Shown piece after piece: positions 42,483 to 52,026 of a stretch of 64,000 nucleotides of DNA. A program made the translations under genes and the position numbers. The notes under the pieces are model-generated. The model was not told where the DNA came from. It made no database searches and saw only the letters and a program-made list of their open reading frames with translations. This DNA is from Clostridiaceae bacterium (GTDB lineage: Bacteria > Bacillota > Clostridia > Oscillospirales > Acutalibacteraceae), in assembly GCA_016287385.1 (NCBI GenBank), contig JAEEWM010000015.1, positions 58,853 through 122,852 of the forward strand, in the 5' to 3' direction. Position 1 is the first letter of the stretch. Each line of letters starts with the position of its first letter.

Positions 42483-43037
42483 ATGGAACAGCTTTTTAAG
42501 ACTACCGAGGAAAAAATGAACAAGACCGTCGAGGTGCTCGAGCGCGAGTACAAGGCGATCAGAGCGGGCAGAGCCACCGCCGCGGTGCTTGAACGCATTT
42601 CGGTCGATTATTACGGCGTGCCCACGCCCATAAATCAGATGGCGGCAATAAGCGTTCCCGAGGCACGCACGCTGATAATTCAGCCGTGGGACTCTTCGAC
42701 GCTTAAAGAAATCGAAAAAGCGATACTAACTTCGGATATCGGCATAAATCCGCAGAACGACGGTAAAATTATCCGTCTTAACTTCCCGCCGCTTACCGAG
42801 GAGCGCAGAAAAGAGATAGTAAAGGAAGTACACAAGAAAGCCGAGGAGTCCAAGGTCGCCGTGAGGAATCAGCGCAGAAACGCGCTCGACGATCTCAAAG
42901 CTCTCAAAAAAAATAACGAGATAACCGAGGACGACGAGTCAAACGGCGAAAAGAAGATACAGAACCTTACGGATAAATTCTGTAAGGAGATAGATAACGT
43001 GGCGGCGGCAAAGGAAAAAGAGATAATGGAAATCTGA
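42483..43037 (+). CDS. frr: Ribosome recycling factor
   Basis: 184 residues; with EF-G it splits the post-termination ribosome. Two-domain tRNA-like protein: KTTEEKMNKTVEVLEREYKAIRAGRATAAVLERISVDYYGVPTPINQMAAISVPEARTLIIQPWD, then SDIGINPQNDGKIIRLNFPPLTEERRKEIVKEVHKKAEESKVAVRNQRRNALDDLK. Full length. GGGAGG upstream of the ATG. Lies 37 bases after pyrH, the standard order in bacteria. Confidence 0.97.
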   Translation: MEQLFKTTEEKMNKTVEVLEREYKAIRAGRATAAVLERISVDYYGVPTPINQMAAISVPEARTLIIQPWDSSTLKEIEKAILTSDIGINPQNDGKIIRLNFPPLTEERRKEIVKEVHKKAEESKVAVRNQRRNALDDLKALKKNNEITEDDESNGEKKIQNLTDKFCKEIDNVAAAKEKEIMEI

Positions 43038-43130
43038 TGTTTCCGGTATTTTAATGAAGTTACAACCGGGAGCCCGGCGGGAAGAGTCGGGCTCTGCGAA
43101 AAGTTGTGCTTCGCTTCGGGGGAACGAACA

Positions 43131-43847
43131 GTGTTCTTTAAGAAAAAGAAACCAAGCGGCGACATAATACTGCCCGAGCATATCGCCATTATTATGGACG
43201 GTAACGGCAGATGGGCGAAAAAGCGTTCTCTGCCGAGAACGGCGGGCCATGCGGCGGGGTCGCGGACCTTTAAGACAATAGCGCGCTACTGCAACAAAAT
43301 AGGTATAAAGTACCTCACGGTCTACGCCTTTTCCACCGAAAACTGGAAAAGGCCCAAATCGGAGGTCGATAATATTATGAACATACTGCGCGATTATCTT
43401 AAAGATACCGATAACTTCAAGGATGAGAATATAAAGCTTGAATTCATCGGGGACAGAGCGCCGCTGGCGGACGACATAAAGGAGCTTATGCTCAAAGCCG
43501 AGGCGGATTCGGCGGACGCCACGGGACTGCACCTTAATATCGCGCTTAATTACGGCGGCAGGGATGAGATAGTTCATGCCGTCAAAAGTATTGTAAAAGA
43601 GGGTATAGACCCCGAAGACATAACCGAGCAGACCATAAGCGACCGGCTTTATACCGCCGGTCAGCCGGATCCCGATTTTATTATCCGCCCGAGCGGGGAG
43701 TACCGCCTTTCAAACTATATGATATGGCAGGCGGCATACGCGGAATACTGGTTTTCGGATATACTGTGGCCGGATTTTTCCCCGCGCGATCTTGACAGGG
43801 CGATAGAAGATTTCAGCCGTAGAAACAGAAGGTTCGGCGGAGTTTAG
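43131..43847 (+). CDS. uppS: Isoprenyl transferase (undecaprenyl diphosphate synthase)
   Basis: About 238 residues; cis-prenyltransferase that builds undecaprenyl diphosphate, the carrier for peptidoglycan and for the polysaccharide made by the left-end cluster. Motifs: IAIIMDGNGRWAKKRSLPRTAGHAAG, LTVYAFSTENWKRPKSEV, INIALNYGGRDEIV-like NIALNYGGRDEIVHAV, PDFIIRPSGEYRLSNYMIWQAAYAEYWF. I take GTG 43131 with GGGGG upstream; an upstream TTG (43104) would add nine unrelated residues. Confidence 0.94.
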   Translation: MFFKKKKPSGDIILPEHIAIIMDGNGRWAKKRSLPRTAGHAAGSRTFKTIARYCNKIGIKYLTVYAFSTENWKRPKSEVDNIMNILRDYLKDTDNFKDENIKLEFIGDRAPLADDIKELMLKAEADSADATGLHLNIALNYGGRDEIVHAVKSIVKEGIDPEDITEQTISDRLYTAGQPDPDFIIRPSGEYRLSNYMIWQAAYAEYWFSDILWPDFSPRDLDRAIEDFSRRNRRFGGV

Positions 43848-43855
43848 GTGAAGGA

Positions 43856-44722
43856 ATGAAAACGAGAATAATATCAGCCGCAATAATCATAAGCATAGTT
43901 ATTGCGATACTTGTTGCGGGTTACAGCTATAATACCGTTGTAATAACCGCGTTTATAGCGCTGCTCGCGACCGCGGCGACCTATGAAATACTGCATCACA
44001 TCGTAAAGGCGGGCACCGTTTTCAGGAAAGCGGCGGCGTGCGTTTACGCGGCGGCGGCGTTCGTGCTGACTTCGGATATAATGCACGGCGCCTACGACGT
44101 ACTGCGCGGAAAGGGCAGCGTAAACGGACGTGGAGTGAGCTTTTCGCTGGCGCTTTTACTGCTTTCGACCATTCTTTATACGCTGTTGTTTACGGTGTCG
44201 ATAATATTCAGAAAAAAAGAGTTCAATATAACCGAAATTTTCGCACTGCTCGGCGTGCCCCTTATTTACAGCGCCGCCTTTGCGAGTCTTGACTGTATTA
44301 TCACAAGGACCGGCGGAATATACTATTTATTGCTGCTTATCAATTTTTCAAGCGTTTGCGATACCGGCGCGTATTTTACCGGCGTGTTCTTCGGCAAGCA
44401 CAAGCTCTGCGAGCACGTGAGCCCAAAAAAAACCGTTGAGGGCGCGGTCGGCGGAGTGGCGGCAAGTATTTTGGTTACCGTTATTCTTGTTTTGGCGTAT
44501 AAGGCGCAAACAAATATTTTCGTTATGCTCGGCGTCACCGTGGTTATGTGCGTGACCGGCATGCTCGGCGACCTCTTTGCCTCGATAATCAAGCGCAGCG
44601 TGGGCGTAAAGGATTACAGTAATCTTATCCCCGGTCACGGCGGCATACTCGACAGGTTTGACAGTATGCTGTTTATCTCTCCCGCACTGCTTTCGCTTAT
44701 GCTGTTGGGTGTTATAAAATGA
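43856..44722 (+). CDS. cdsA: Phosphatidate cytidylyltransferase
   Basis: 288 residues, about eight membrane helices; makes CDP-diacylglycerol from phosphatidic acid for phospholipid synthesis. The C-terminal CdsA signature is SVCDTGAYFTGVFFGKHKLCEHVSPKKTVEGAVGG...LGDLFASIIKRSVGVKDYSNLIPGHGGILDRFDSMLF, with the catalytic acidic residues. Eight bases after uppS; its end overlaps dxr by 4 bases. Confidence 0.95.
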   Translation: MKTRIISAAIIISIVIAILVAGYSYNTVVITAFIALLATAATYEILHHIVKAGTVFRKAAACVYAAAAFVLTSDIMHGAYDVLRGKGSVNGRGVSFSLALLLLSTILYTLLFTVSIIFRKKEFNITEIFALLGVPLIYSAAFASLDCIITRTGGIYYLLLLINFSSVCDTGAYFTGVFFGKHKLCEHVSPKKTVEGAVGGVAASILVTVILVLAYKAQTNIFVMLGVTVVMCVTGMLGDLFASIIKRSVGVKDYSNLIPGHGGILDRFDSMLFISPALLSLMLLGVIK

Positions 44723-45855
44723 AAAAAATCGCGATACTGGGCTCTACCGGATCTATCGGTACGCAGGCCCTTGAAGTAATATCGAAAAATAAAGATTTGA
44801 AAGTAGTATCCCTCGCGGCGGGCAGGAACATAAAACTGCTCGAAAAACAAGCGAGGGAGTTTTGCCCGGAAACCGTCGCGGTTTACGACGCCGCGGCGGC
44901 AAAAGAGCTCAGAATCGCGCTTAAAGATACAAATATCAAGGTGCTGTCGGGCGAGCGGGGCGTAATAGAAGCGGCGGCGTGCGGCGCCGATATCGTGCTT
45001 ACCGCGATAGTGGGAATAGCGGGGCTTCGCCCTACCGTTGCCGCGATAAACGCCGGCTCCGATATCGCGCTCGCAAACAAGGAAACAATGGTTACGGCGG
45101 GAAGTATCATAAACCGTCTCTGCAAAGAAAAGGGCGTTAGAATTCTGCCGGTGGACAGTGAACATTCAGCGATTTTCCAGTCGCTTCAGGGCGCGCCGGC
45201 GGGCAGTCTTAAAAAAATAATACTGACCGCTTCCGGCGGTCCGTTTTTCGGCAAAACGCGCGAGGAACTCGAAAATGTTACCGCTAAGCAGGCGTTGAAG
45301 CACCCGAACTGGTCGATGGGCGCGAAAATAACGGTCGACAGCGCGACTCTTATGAACAAGGGACTTGAAGTGATCGAAGCGGTGCACCTTTTCGGCGTAA
45401 GGCCTTCGGATATAGAAGTGCTCGTGCACAGGCAGAGCATTCTGCATTCCGCGGTGGAGTTTACTGACGGCGCGGTGATAGGGCAGATGGGCACTCCCGA
45501 TATGAAGATACCTATTCAGTACGCGTTTACCTATCCTCAGCGCGGCGGCAGAATAGATAATTTAAGTCTTGCCGATATCGGCACGCTCACCTTTTGCCGC
45601 CCCGATACGGAGGTTTTCCGCTGCCTGCCGCTTTGCGTAGAGGCGATAGAAAAGGGCGGGCTTTATCCGGCGGCGGTAAACGGCGCGAACGAGATGTCGG
45701 TATCGCTGTTTTTAGAGGGTAAAATAAAGTTCCCGCGGATAGCGGAGCTGAACGGTGCGGCAATGGAAAACGCCGCCGATAAAAAGGATTATTCGTTGGA
45801 AGATATTTTTGAAGCCGACCGTGCGGCTCGGCAGTACGTTTCAGACAGGGCGTGA
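44719..45855 (+). CDS. dxr: 1-deoxy-D-xylulose-5-phosphate reductoisomerase
   Basis: 378 residues; NADPH-dependent conversion of DXP to MEP, the committed step of the MEP isoprenoid pathway. Motifs: KKIAILGSTGSIGTQALEVI, ANKETMVTAGSII, LPVDSEHSAIFQSLQG, ILTASGGPFFG, HPNWSMGAKITVDSATLMNKGLEVIEA, and HRQSILHSAVEF. Complete. Coupled to cdsA by a 4-base overlap. Together with ispG downstream it shows the cell uses the MEP route. Confidence 0.96.
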   Translation: MKKIAILGSTGSIGTQALEVISKNKDLKVVSLAAGRNIKLLEKQAREFCPETVAVYDAAAAKELRIALKDTNIKVLSGERGVIEAAACGADIVLTAIVGIAGLRPTVAAINAGSDIALANKETMVTAGSIINRLCKEKGVRILPVDSEHSAIFQSLQGAPAGSLKKIILTASGGPFFGKTREELENVTAKQALKHPNWSMGAKITVDSATLMNKGLEVIEAVHLFGVRPSDIEVLVHRQSILHSAVEFTDGAVIGQMGTPDMKIPIQYAFTYPQRGGRIDNLSLADIGTLTFCRPDTEVFRCLPLCVEAIEKGGLYPAAVNGANEMSVSLFLEGKIKFPRIAELNGAAMENAADKKDYSLEDIFEADRAARQYVSDRA

Positions 45856-45859
45856 TATT

Positions 45860-46924
45860 TTGAACACAGCGAGTGTTTTAGGGAGCATTTGGGGCAACAC
45901 ATGGCCGTATCTCGTGGCGGTGCTTGTATTTATTCTGCTTATAATTATTCACGAATCGGGTCATTTTCTGGCGGCGAAGATTTTAGGTGTTCGCGTAAAC
46001 GAGTTCGCCGTCGGCTTCGGAAAGAAGCTTTTTTCCAAAAAGCTCGGGGAGACCGAATATAAAATCAACCTCATACCTCTCGGCGGCTATTGCGCCATGG
46101 AGGGCGAGGATGCCGGCAGCGACGACCCGCGCGCCTTTTGCAACAAGGCGGCGTGGCGCAGATTTATAATCGTAATCATGGGCGCGGTATTCAACCTTAT
46201 TCTCGGCTTCGCGCTTGTGGCTATGGTGCTGGCGCCCGAAAAAAGCTTTGCGACTACAAAGATAGCGGAGTTTGACCCGGGCGCGCCGAGCAGGGAATCC
46301 GGGCTTATGGTCGATGATGAGATAATATCGGTCGGCGGCAGAAAGATATATACCACCTATGATTTGAGCTACGCTTTTACAAACGTCAAGGGCGATACGC
46401 TTGATATGACAGTCCGGCGCGACGGCAAAAAGGTAAAGCTTGAAGCCGTGCGATTCAACACCGAAGAGGAAGACGGCATTTCCTATATCAAGCTCGATTT
46501 TAAGGTTTACGGCAAGAAAAAAACCTTTTTCAGCTTCATGGCGGAGGTCTTTAAGACCGGCATATCATACTGCGCTATAATATGGCGCTCGCTTATTGAT
46601 CTGATAACCGGTAAATACGGAATAAGCGCGGTATCCGGCCCGGTGGGCGTTACCGCGGTGATAGGCAGCGCGGCAAAGCAGAACCTCAGAAATCTTTTGC
46701 CGATAGCTTCGCTTATCACCATAAATCTCGGCATTTTCAACCTCCTGCCTCTTCCCGCGCTTGACGGCGGCAGACTTCTGTTCATCGGCGCCGAGATGAT
46801 AACGCGAAAGAAAGTGCCCGAAAAGTACGAATCCGTCATTCACACGATAGGTTTTATAATTCTTATAGCGCTTATGCTTCTTATTACTCTTAAAGACGTA
46901 TGGTCTCTGACTTTCGGGCGGTGA
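45860..46924 (+). CDS. rseP: Site-2 intramembrane metalloprotease RseP
   Basis: About 354 residues from TTG 45860, four bases after the dxr stop; no ATG is available at this end and earlier starts would overlap dxr deeply. Zinc motif HESGH in FILLIIIHESGHFLAAKILG, one PDZ domain (residues about 130-200: APSRESGLMVDDEIISVGGRKIYT), and the C-terminal LLPLPALDGGRLLF motif. It cleaves membrane-embedded substrates such as anti-sigma factors and signal peptides. ispG overlaps or abuts its end. Confidence 0.93.
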   Translation: MNTASVLGSIWGNTWPYLVAVLVFILLIIIHESGHFLAAKILGVRVNEFAVGFGKKLFSKKLGETEYKINLIPLGGYCAMEGEDAGSDDPRAFCNKAAWRRFIIVIMGAVFNLILGFALVAMVLAPEKSFATTKIAEFDPGAPSRESGLMVDDEIISVGGRKIYTTYDLSYAFTNVKGDTLDMTVRRDGKKVKLEAVRFNTEEEDGISYIKLDFKVYGKKKTFFSFMAEVFKTGISYCAIIWRSLIDLITGKYGISAVSGPVGVTAVIGSAAKQNLRNLLPIASLITINLGIFNLLPLPALDGGRLLFIGAEMITRKKVPEKYESVIHTIGFIILIALMLLITLKDVWSLTFGR

Positions 46925-46929
46925 TTCAG

Positions 46930-47985
46930 GTGTATACCAACAAAACGACAAAGCGCGTAAACGTAGGGAGCGTGCCGCTCGGCGGCGGAGCGGACATAAG
47001 CATCCAGTCCATGCTCGCGGTTTTTGCGCACGATATCGAAGGCAACGTAAAGTCGGCAAAGGCGCTCGAAAATGCCGGCTGTGATATACTGCGCGTTTCG
47101 GTGCCGGATGACCGGAGTCTTAAAACGCTTCAAAAATTAAAGGAAAGCGTGAATATCCCGATAGTTGCGGATATTCATTTTGACTGGCGTCTCGCCGTAA
47201 AAGCGGCGGAGTGCGGCGCCGATAAGATACGTATAAACCCCGGAAACATCGGGGACGAGGCGGGCGTTAAAGCCGTGGCGAAGGCCTGCGCGGCGCGGGG
47301 AATACCTATAAGGATAGGCGTAAATTCCGGCTCGCTTGAAAAAAGCATTCTTGCGCGGCACGGCAGGGCGAGCGCCGAAGCAATGCTCGAAAGCGGGCTT
47401 TATCACATATCGCTGCTCGAAAAATACGATTTTGACGATATAGTTTTATCGCTTAAATCTTCAAACGTGAGCGTTATGTACGACGCCTACGTGCTTGCGG
47501 CGCAGGCGGTAAGATATCCGCTTCATCTGGGCGTTACCGAAGCGGGGACAGAGAGCACCGGCGTTATTAAATCAGCCGCCGGCATCGGCGGACTGCTTCT
47601 TCGCGGTATAGGCGATACTATCAGGATATCCCTTACCGACGACCCGGTAAAAGAAGTGGAAGCGGCAAAAAAGCTGCTCGGCGCGCTCGGTATGAGAAAG
47701 GGCGGCATACGTTTTATTTCGTGTCCGACCTGCGGCAGGACTCAAATCGACCTGATAAGTATCGCGAAACAGGCGGAAGAGCGGCTTGCGGGGGTAAATA
47801 AGGATATTACCGTCGCCATAATGGGCTGCGTTGTAAACGGGCCGGGCGAGGCTGCCGCCGCGGATATAGGTATAGCCGGCGGAAAACAGTGCGGCGTGCT
47901 CTTCAAAAAGGGAAAAATCATCAGCTCAGGCATACCGGAGGACAGACTGCTCTGCACGCTGATTTCGGAAATAGAGAAAATGTAG
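46930..47985 (+). CDS. ispG: (E)-4-hydroxy-3-methylbut-2-enyl-diphosphate synthase
   Basis: About 351 residues from GTG 46930; the frame is open to an ATG at 46900 inside rseP, but homologues begin close to the KTTKRVNVGSVPLGGGADISIQSM stretch. Reduces MEcPP to HMBPP in the MEP pathway using a [4Fe-4S] cluster. TIM-barrel motifs: DILRVSVPDD, VADIHFDWRLA, INPGNIGDEAGV; cluster ligands CPTC and GCVVNGPGEA. Complete length. polC follows nine bases later. Confidence 0.95.
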   Translation: MYTNKTTKRVNVGSVPLGGGADISIQSMLAVFAHDIEGNVKSAKALENAGCDILRVSVPDDRSLKTLQKLKESVNIPIVADIHFDWRLAVKAAECGADKIRINPGNIGDEAGVKAVAKACAARGIPIRIGVNSGSLEKSILARHGRASAEAMLESGLYHISLLEKYDFDDIVLSLKSSNVSVMYDAYVLAAQAVRYPLHLGVTEAGTESTGVIKSAAGIGGLLLRGIGDTIRISLTDDPVKEVEAAKKLLGALGMRKGGIRFISCPTCGRTQIDLISIAKQAEERLAGVNKDITVAIMGCVVNGPGEAAAADIGIAGGKQCGVLFKKGKIISSGIPEDRLLCTLISEIEKM

Positions 47986-47994
47986 GGGTAAAAA

Positions 47995-50900
47995 ATGTTT
48001 GATTTTAAGGGGCTTTTCGGCGAATACATAACGGAAGAAACGGCAAAAATCTTTGAAAACGCCCGGCTTTCCGCTTGCGACCTTGACTCGCAAAACCGCA
48101 CGGTCTCGGTGGAAATTTCAAGTTCTTCTTATATAACATATTCTGAAATTCACGCCTTTTGCGACAGCGTTTGCAAAGGGCTTAAACTTCGTGCGGTAAA
48201 CGCCGCCGTCACTTTTGACAGGGAGGCCCTGTCAAAAGAGGCGATAAGCGACGTGACGAACCATATCCGCACAAAAAACGTTATACTTAACGGCTATTTT
48301 AACGGCGCGGAGTACGGCGTCTCGGGCGACTGTATAGATATAGGACTGAAGTTCGGAGGTTATGACAGAATAATCGAATGCGGCTTTGAGCGCATTTTCA
48401 AAAAAGAGATAGCGGACAGGTTCGGCTTTACGCCCGCGGTGACCTTTTCGGGTGTGCTTGAAGCACAGGATTTGGCGCCGGCACAGCAGAAACCGCAGTC
48501 GGCGGCGCCCGCGGCGGCAGAGGCAAAGCCGGAAACCGAGGCGGTACAAAAGCCGAGTGAAAAAGTTTACGACTATAAACCGAAGGACGGACTGCCGGTT
48601 TACCTTGAAAGCGCGAAACGGTTTTTCGGCAGAAAGATAGACGCGAACGTCACGCCTCTTAAAAGCATAATACCGCCTGAGAATCCCGACGACCAGGTAA
48701 AAATAAGCGTATGGGGCGAAGTATCCGGGCTTGAAATTTCCGACCGCAATACGCGGCGCGGAAAGAGAATGGTGTCCTATCAGTTTAATTTCAGCGACGG
48801 CACGAACACCTTTGCCGCCTCGCTCAAAAAATTCTTTGACCCCAAGTATAACGACGACGTCGATTACGAGGTCAGCCGCTTTAAGAAGTCGCTTAAAGAG
48901 CTGAAAGACGGCGCCGCGGTTATAGTAAACGGCGATTACGGCTATGATAACTGGTCAAACTCCTTTATTGTTGAAGTTACGGCGCTTGCCACACTTGAAA
49001 AATACAAAAAACGCGATAATCACGAGGGAGCAAAACGCGTCGAGCTGCACTGCCATACAAATATGTCGGCGAAGGACGCGGTGTCCGGCGCCGGCGATCT
49101 CATCGATACCGCCTACTCGTGGGGGCATAAGGCGATAGCCATAACAGACCACGGCGTGGTGCAGGCGTATCCGGCGGCGGCTTCCGCGCTTAAATCGATA
49201 CGCAAAAAAGGCGGCGATTTCAAGGTTATCTACGGCGTTGAAAGTTATTTTATCGATGACGTAAGGCATGACATTTCAAATCTTTCCTCAAAGGAAATGT
49301 CAAGGATGCGCAACCATCAGATAATTCTTGTGAAGAACAAAGCGGGACTGAAAAACCTTTACAGACTGGTCTCCGGCGCGCACCTTAACTGTTTCCATTC
49401 GCGCCCGATTACTCTTCGCAGCGAACTTGATAAATACCGCGAGGGTCTCATAATCGGCTCGGCATGCGAGCAGGGCGAGCTGTATCGCGCCGTTGTTGAC
49501 GGCAAAAGTCACGACGAGCTTATTGAAATCGCAAAGTATTATGATTATCTCGAAATACAGCCGGTTGCAAACAACGAATTCATGGTGCGCGAGAGCGCCG
49601 CGCCCGAGCGCACAGATAAAAACGGCAATATAATACACAACCGTTTCAGACACGTTACAAGCGATGACGTTATAAGGGATTTCAACCGCAAAATCGTTGA
49701 AATAGCGGATGAGCTTTCCATGCCGGTAGTCGCGACGGGCGACGTGCATTTCCTGCGTGAGGAGGATGGCGTTATACGCCAGATAGTTCTCGCGGGTCAG
49801 GGCTTTGACGATATCGAGTTTCAGGCGCCGCTCTACCTTAAAACCACCGATGAAATGCTCGCGGATTTCGATTATTTCGGTTCGCGCGCGGCTGAATTTG
49901 TAATTGACAACCCGAATAAAATCGCCGATATGGTGGATGGCGACATTCTTCCCGTGCCGGAGGGCAACTATCCGCCGACTATTGAGGGCTCGGACGAGCT
50001 GCTTGAAAAGATATGCTGGGATAACGCGCATCGCATATACGGCGAGGATCTGCCGGAGCTGGTTAAAAACAGACTTGAAAAAGAATTGAATTCAATAATA
50101 AACAACGGTTTTTCCATAATGTACATTTCGGCGCAGAAGCTTGTGGCATACAGTGAGGAAAAGGGCTATCTTGTCGGCTCGCGGGGCTCCGTCGGCTCGT
50201 CCTTCGTCGCGACGATGGCAGGCATTTCCGAAGTAAATCCGCTGCCGGCGCATTACGTTTGCCCCAACTGTCATCACAGCGAGTTTTTCAGCAGCGGCGA
50301 ATACGGCTCGGGCTTCGATCTGCCTGAAAAGAACTGCCCGCACTGCGGTATCGCGATGAACCGCGACGGACATAACATCCCCTTTGAGACATTTCTCGGC
50401 TTCAAAGGCGATAAGGTGCCCGATATAGACCTCAACTTCTCCGATGAAGTGCAGAACGACGTTCAGGAATACACTAAAACGCTTTTCGGCGCGGGTAACG
50501 TTTACAAAGCGGGCACCATTACCACGATAGCCGAGAAAACGGCGTTCGGCTTTGTTAAGGCGTATGCGGAAAAAATGGGCATTACGATAAGTACGCCCGA
50601 GCTTAACCGTCTGGCGAAAGCGGTCGAAAACGCCAAGGTCAAGACGACTACCGGTCAGCATCCGGCGGGTATGATAATAGTGCCGAACGATATGACGATA
50701 TACGATTTCTGTCCCGTTCAGCACCCGGCTGACGACGTGAATTCCGATATAATCACCACCCATTTCGATTTTCATTCGATACACGATACCATTCTTAAAC
50801 TTGATGAGCTCGGCCACGTCGTGCCGACTACCTATAAGTATCTTGAAATGTATTCGGGGATATCCGTAAACGATGTTTCGATGAGTGATAAGGATGTTAT

Positions 50901-51873
50901 GAGTCTTTTTGTTTCGCCCGCGGCGCTCGGCGTTACGGCGGATGAGATTCTTTCGAGCACCGGTACGCTCGGACTTCCCGAATTCGGCACAAAGCTCACA
51001 AGAGATATGCTTATAGACTGTAAACCGCAGACCTTCGCCGATTTGCTTCAGATATCCGGACTTTCCCACGGCACGAATGTGTGGCACGGAAACGCCAAGG
51101 AGCTTATCGATAACGGTACCTGCACGATAAGCGAGGTTATCGGAACAAGAGACAACATCATGGTTTATCTGATACAGCAGGGTATGGATGAAAGCCGCGC
51201 TTTCAAGATAACCGAAACAGTGCGTAAGGGTATGTACGCAAAGGGCAAGATATCCGATGACGACTGGAATAAAATGGCTGACGATATGCGCGCGGTGGGC
51301 GTGCCCGAATGGTACATACAAAGCTGTAAGAAAATAGAGTATATGTTCCCGAAGGCGCACGCGGCGGCATACGTGATATCGGCGCTTAAAATCGGCTGGT
51401 ATAAGGTGCACCGCCCGCTTGAATATTACTGTGCCTACTTTACCGCGAGGCCCGAAAACGTGGATGTTGAAACCGTGGTTAAGGGTCACGCGGCGGTGCG
51501 CGCGCTTATGACCGAGATTGCCGCAAAGGGTAAAGAGGCGTCGGCGAAGGAACAGGAGGTTTACGGCAACCTGCTCATATTCAATGAGATGATGGCAAGG
51601 GGAATAGAGATATTGCCTATTGATATCAAACATTCTCACGCCATGAGATTTTTGCCGGAGGACGGAAAAATGCGTCTGCCGTTCGGCGCGCTTGCCGGTA
51701 TAGGCGAAAAGGCGGCGTATTCGATTTACGAGGCGACAAGCGCGGGCGATTTTGTTTCAAAGGAAGACTTTGCCGCGTGTGCGGGCGTCTCAAAAACAAT
51801 TATCGAAAAGCTTGCCGAGCTCGGGGCGCTCGGCGATTTGCCTGATACCAATCAAATGTCTTTGTTCGGATAA
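47995..51873 (+). CDS. polC: DNA polymerase III alpha subunit, PolC type, lacking the exonuclease domain
   Basis: 1292 residues; replicative DNA polymerase of Firmicutes. Order: N-terminal domain (1-170), a P/A/E-rich linker (about 155-190), OB domain, PHP domain with zinc-binding motifs HCHTNMS (about residue 352), ITDHG, GVESYF (about 415) and TGDVHF, zinc finger CPNC...CPHC, palm with the catalytic Asp pair in PDIDLNFSDE (about 810/812), and GSRGSVGSSF. In B. subtilis-type PolC (about 1440 residues) a DnaQ-like 3'-5' exonuclease is inserted in the PHP domain after the GVEAY strand; here the text passes straight from VESYFIDDVRHD to NHQIILVKNKAGLKNLYRLVS. No DxE exonuclease motif exists elsewhere in the protein. 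The frame is intact. Confidence 0.95.
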   Translation: MFDFKGLFGEYITEETAKIFENARLSACDLDSQNRTVSVEISSSSYITYSEIHAFCDSVCKGLKLRAVNAAVTFDREALSKEAISDVTNHIRTKNVILNGYFNGAEYGVSGDCIDIGLKFGGYDRIIECGFERIFKKEIADRFGFTPAVTFSGVLEAQDLAPAQQKPQSAAPAAAEAKPETEAVQKPSEKVYDYKPKDGLPVYLESAKRFFGRKIDANVTPLKSIIPPENPDDQVKISVWGEVSGLEISDRNTRRGKRMVSYQFNFSDGTNTFAASLKKFFDPKYNDDVDYEVSRFKKSLKELKDGAAVIVNGDYGYDNWSNSFIVEVTALATLEKYKKRDNHEGAKRVELHCHTNMSAKDAVSGAGDLIDTAYSWGHKAIAITDHGVVQAYPAAASALKSIRKKGGDFKVIYGVESYFIDDVRHDISNLSSKEMSRMRNHQIILVKNKAGLKNLYRLVSGAHLNCFHSRPITLRSELDKYREGLIIGSACEQGELYRAVVDGKSHDELIEIAKYYDYLEIQPVANNEFMVRESAAPERTDKNGNIIHNRFRHVTSDDVIRDFNRKIVEIADELSMPVVATGDVHFLREEDGVIRQIVLAGQGFDDIEFQAPLYLKTTDEMLADFDYFGSRAAEFVIDNPNKIADMVDGDILPVPEGNYPPTIEGSDELLEKICWDNAHRIYGEDLPELVKNRLEKELNSIINNGFSIMYISAQKLVAYSEEKGYLVGSRGSVGSSFVATMAGISEVNPLPAHYVCPNCHHSEFFSSGEYGSGFDLPEKNCPHCGIAMNRDGHNIPFETFLGFKGDKVPDIDLNFSDEVQNDVQEYTKTLFGAGNVYKAGTITTIAEKTAFGFVKAYAEKMGITISTPELNRLAKAVENAKVKTTTGQHPAGMIIVPNDMTIYDFCPVQHPADDVNSDIITTHFDFHSIHDTILKLDELGHVVPTTYKYLEMYSGISVNDVSMSDKDVMSLFVSPAALGVTADEILSSTGTLGLPEFGTKLTRDMLIDCKPQTFADLLQISGLSHGTNVWHGNAKELIDNGTCTISEVIGTRDNIMVYLIQQGMDESRAFKITETVRKGMYAKGKISDDDWNKMADDMRAVGVPEWYIQSCKKIEYMFPKAHAAAYVISALKIGWYKVHRPLEYYCAYFTARPENVDVETVVKGHAAVRALMTEIAAKGKEASAKEQEVYGNLLIFNEMMARGIEILPIDIKHSHAMRFLPEDGKMRLPFGALAGIGEKAAYSIYEATSAGDFVSKEDFAACAGVSKTIIEKLAELGALGDLPDTNQMSLFG

Positions 51874-51900
51874 AATCATTTATTATATATATGTGTGTGG

Positions 51901-51940
51901 AAAGCCGCGGACTCCGTTTTTATCGGTGTTTGCGGCTTTT
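51901..51940 (+). terminator. Probable terminator of the pyrH-polC operon
   Basis: AAAGCCGC and GCGGCTTT arms with a long (23-base) loop, followed by TTATG. Weaker than the other terminators. Confidence 0.55.
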
Positions 51941-51985
51941 ATGTATGCTCACGGAAAAAGGAAATTATTAAAAAAAGTAAAAAAA

Positions 51986-52015
51986 GGTTGCAATTTTGTA
52001 ACTTTTGTGTATAAT
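51986..52015 (+). promoter_or_regulatory. Promoter with near-palindromic operator before the second M23 gene
   Basis: TTGCAA (51988-51993), 16-base spacer, TATAAT (52010-52015). The -35 lies in GGTTGCAA-TT-TTGTAAC (51986-52002). Also contains TGTAAC-N5-TGTATA, one mismatch from the WalR/YycF box TGTWAH-N5-TGTWAH. Same block as at 29346. Confidence 0.6.
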
Positions 52016-52026
52016 AGTATTGTATT

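Noticed and set aside
43066..43096. Terminator between frr and uppS
   Set aside because: GAGCCCG/CGGGCTC hairpin has no T-run and uppS continues the operon.
49300..50031. 243-codon minus-strand frame in polC
   Set aside because: Same shadow pattern; no start signal.
50092..51639. 515-codon open frame on the minus strand inside polC
   Set aside because: Antisense to a gene with strong motifs, low-complexity His/Arg/Tyr-rich translation, no ribosome site; a shadow of GC-biased codons.
47995..51873. Frameshifted or truncated polC pseudogene
   Set aside because: The frame is continuous and all polymerase and PHP motifs are intact; the missing part is exactly one domain.
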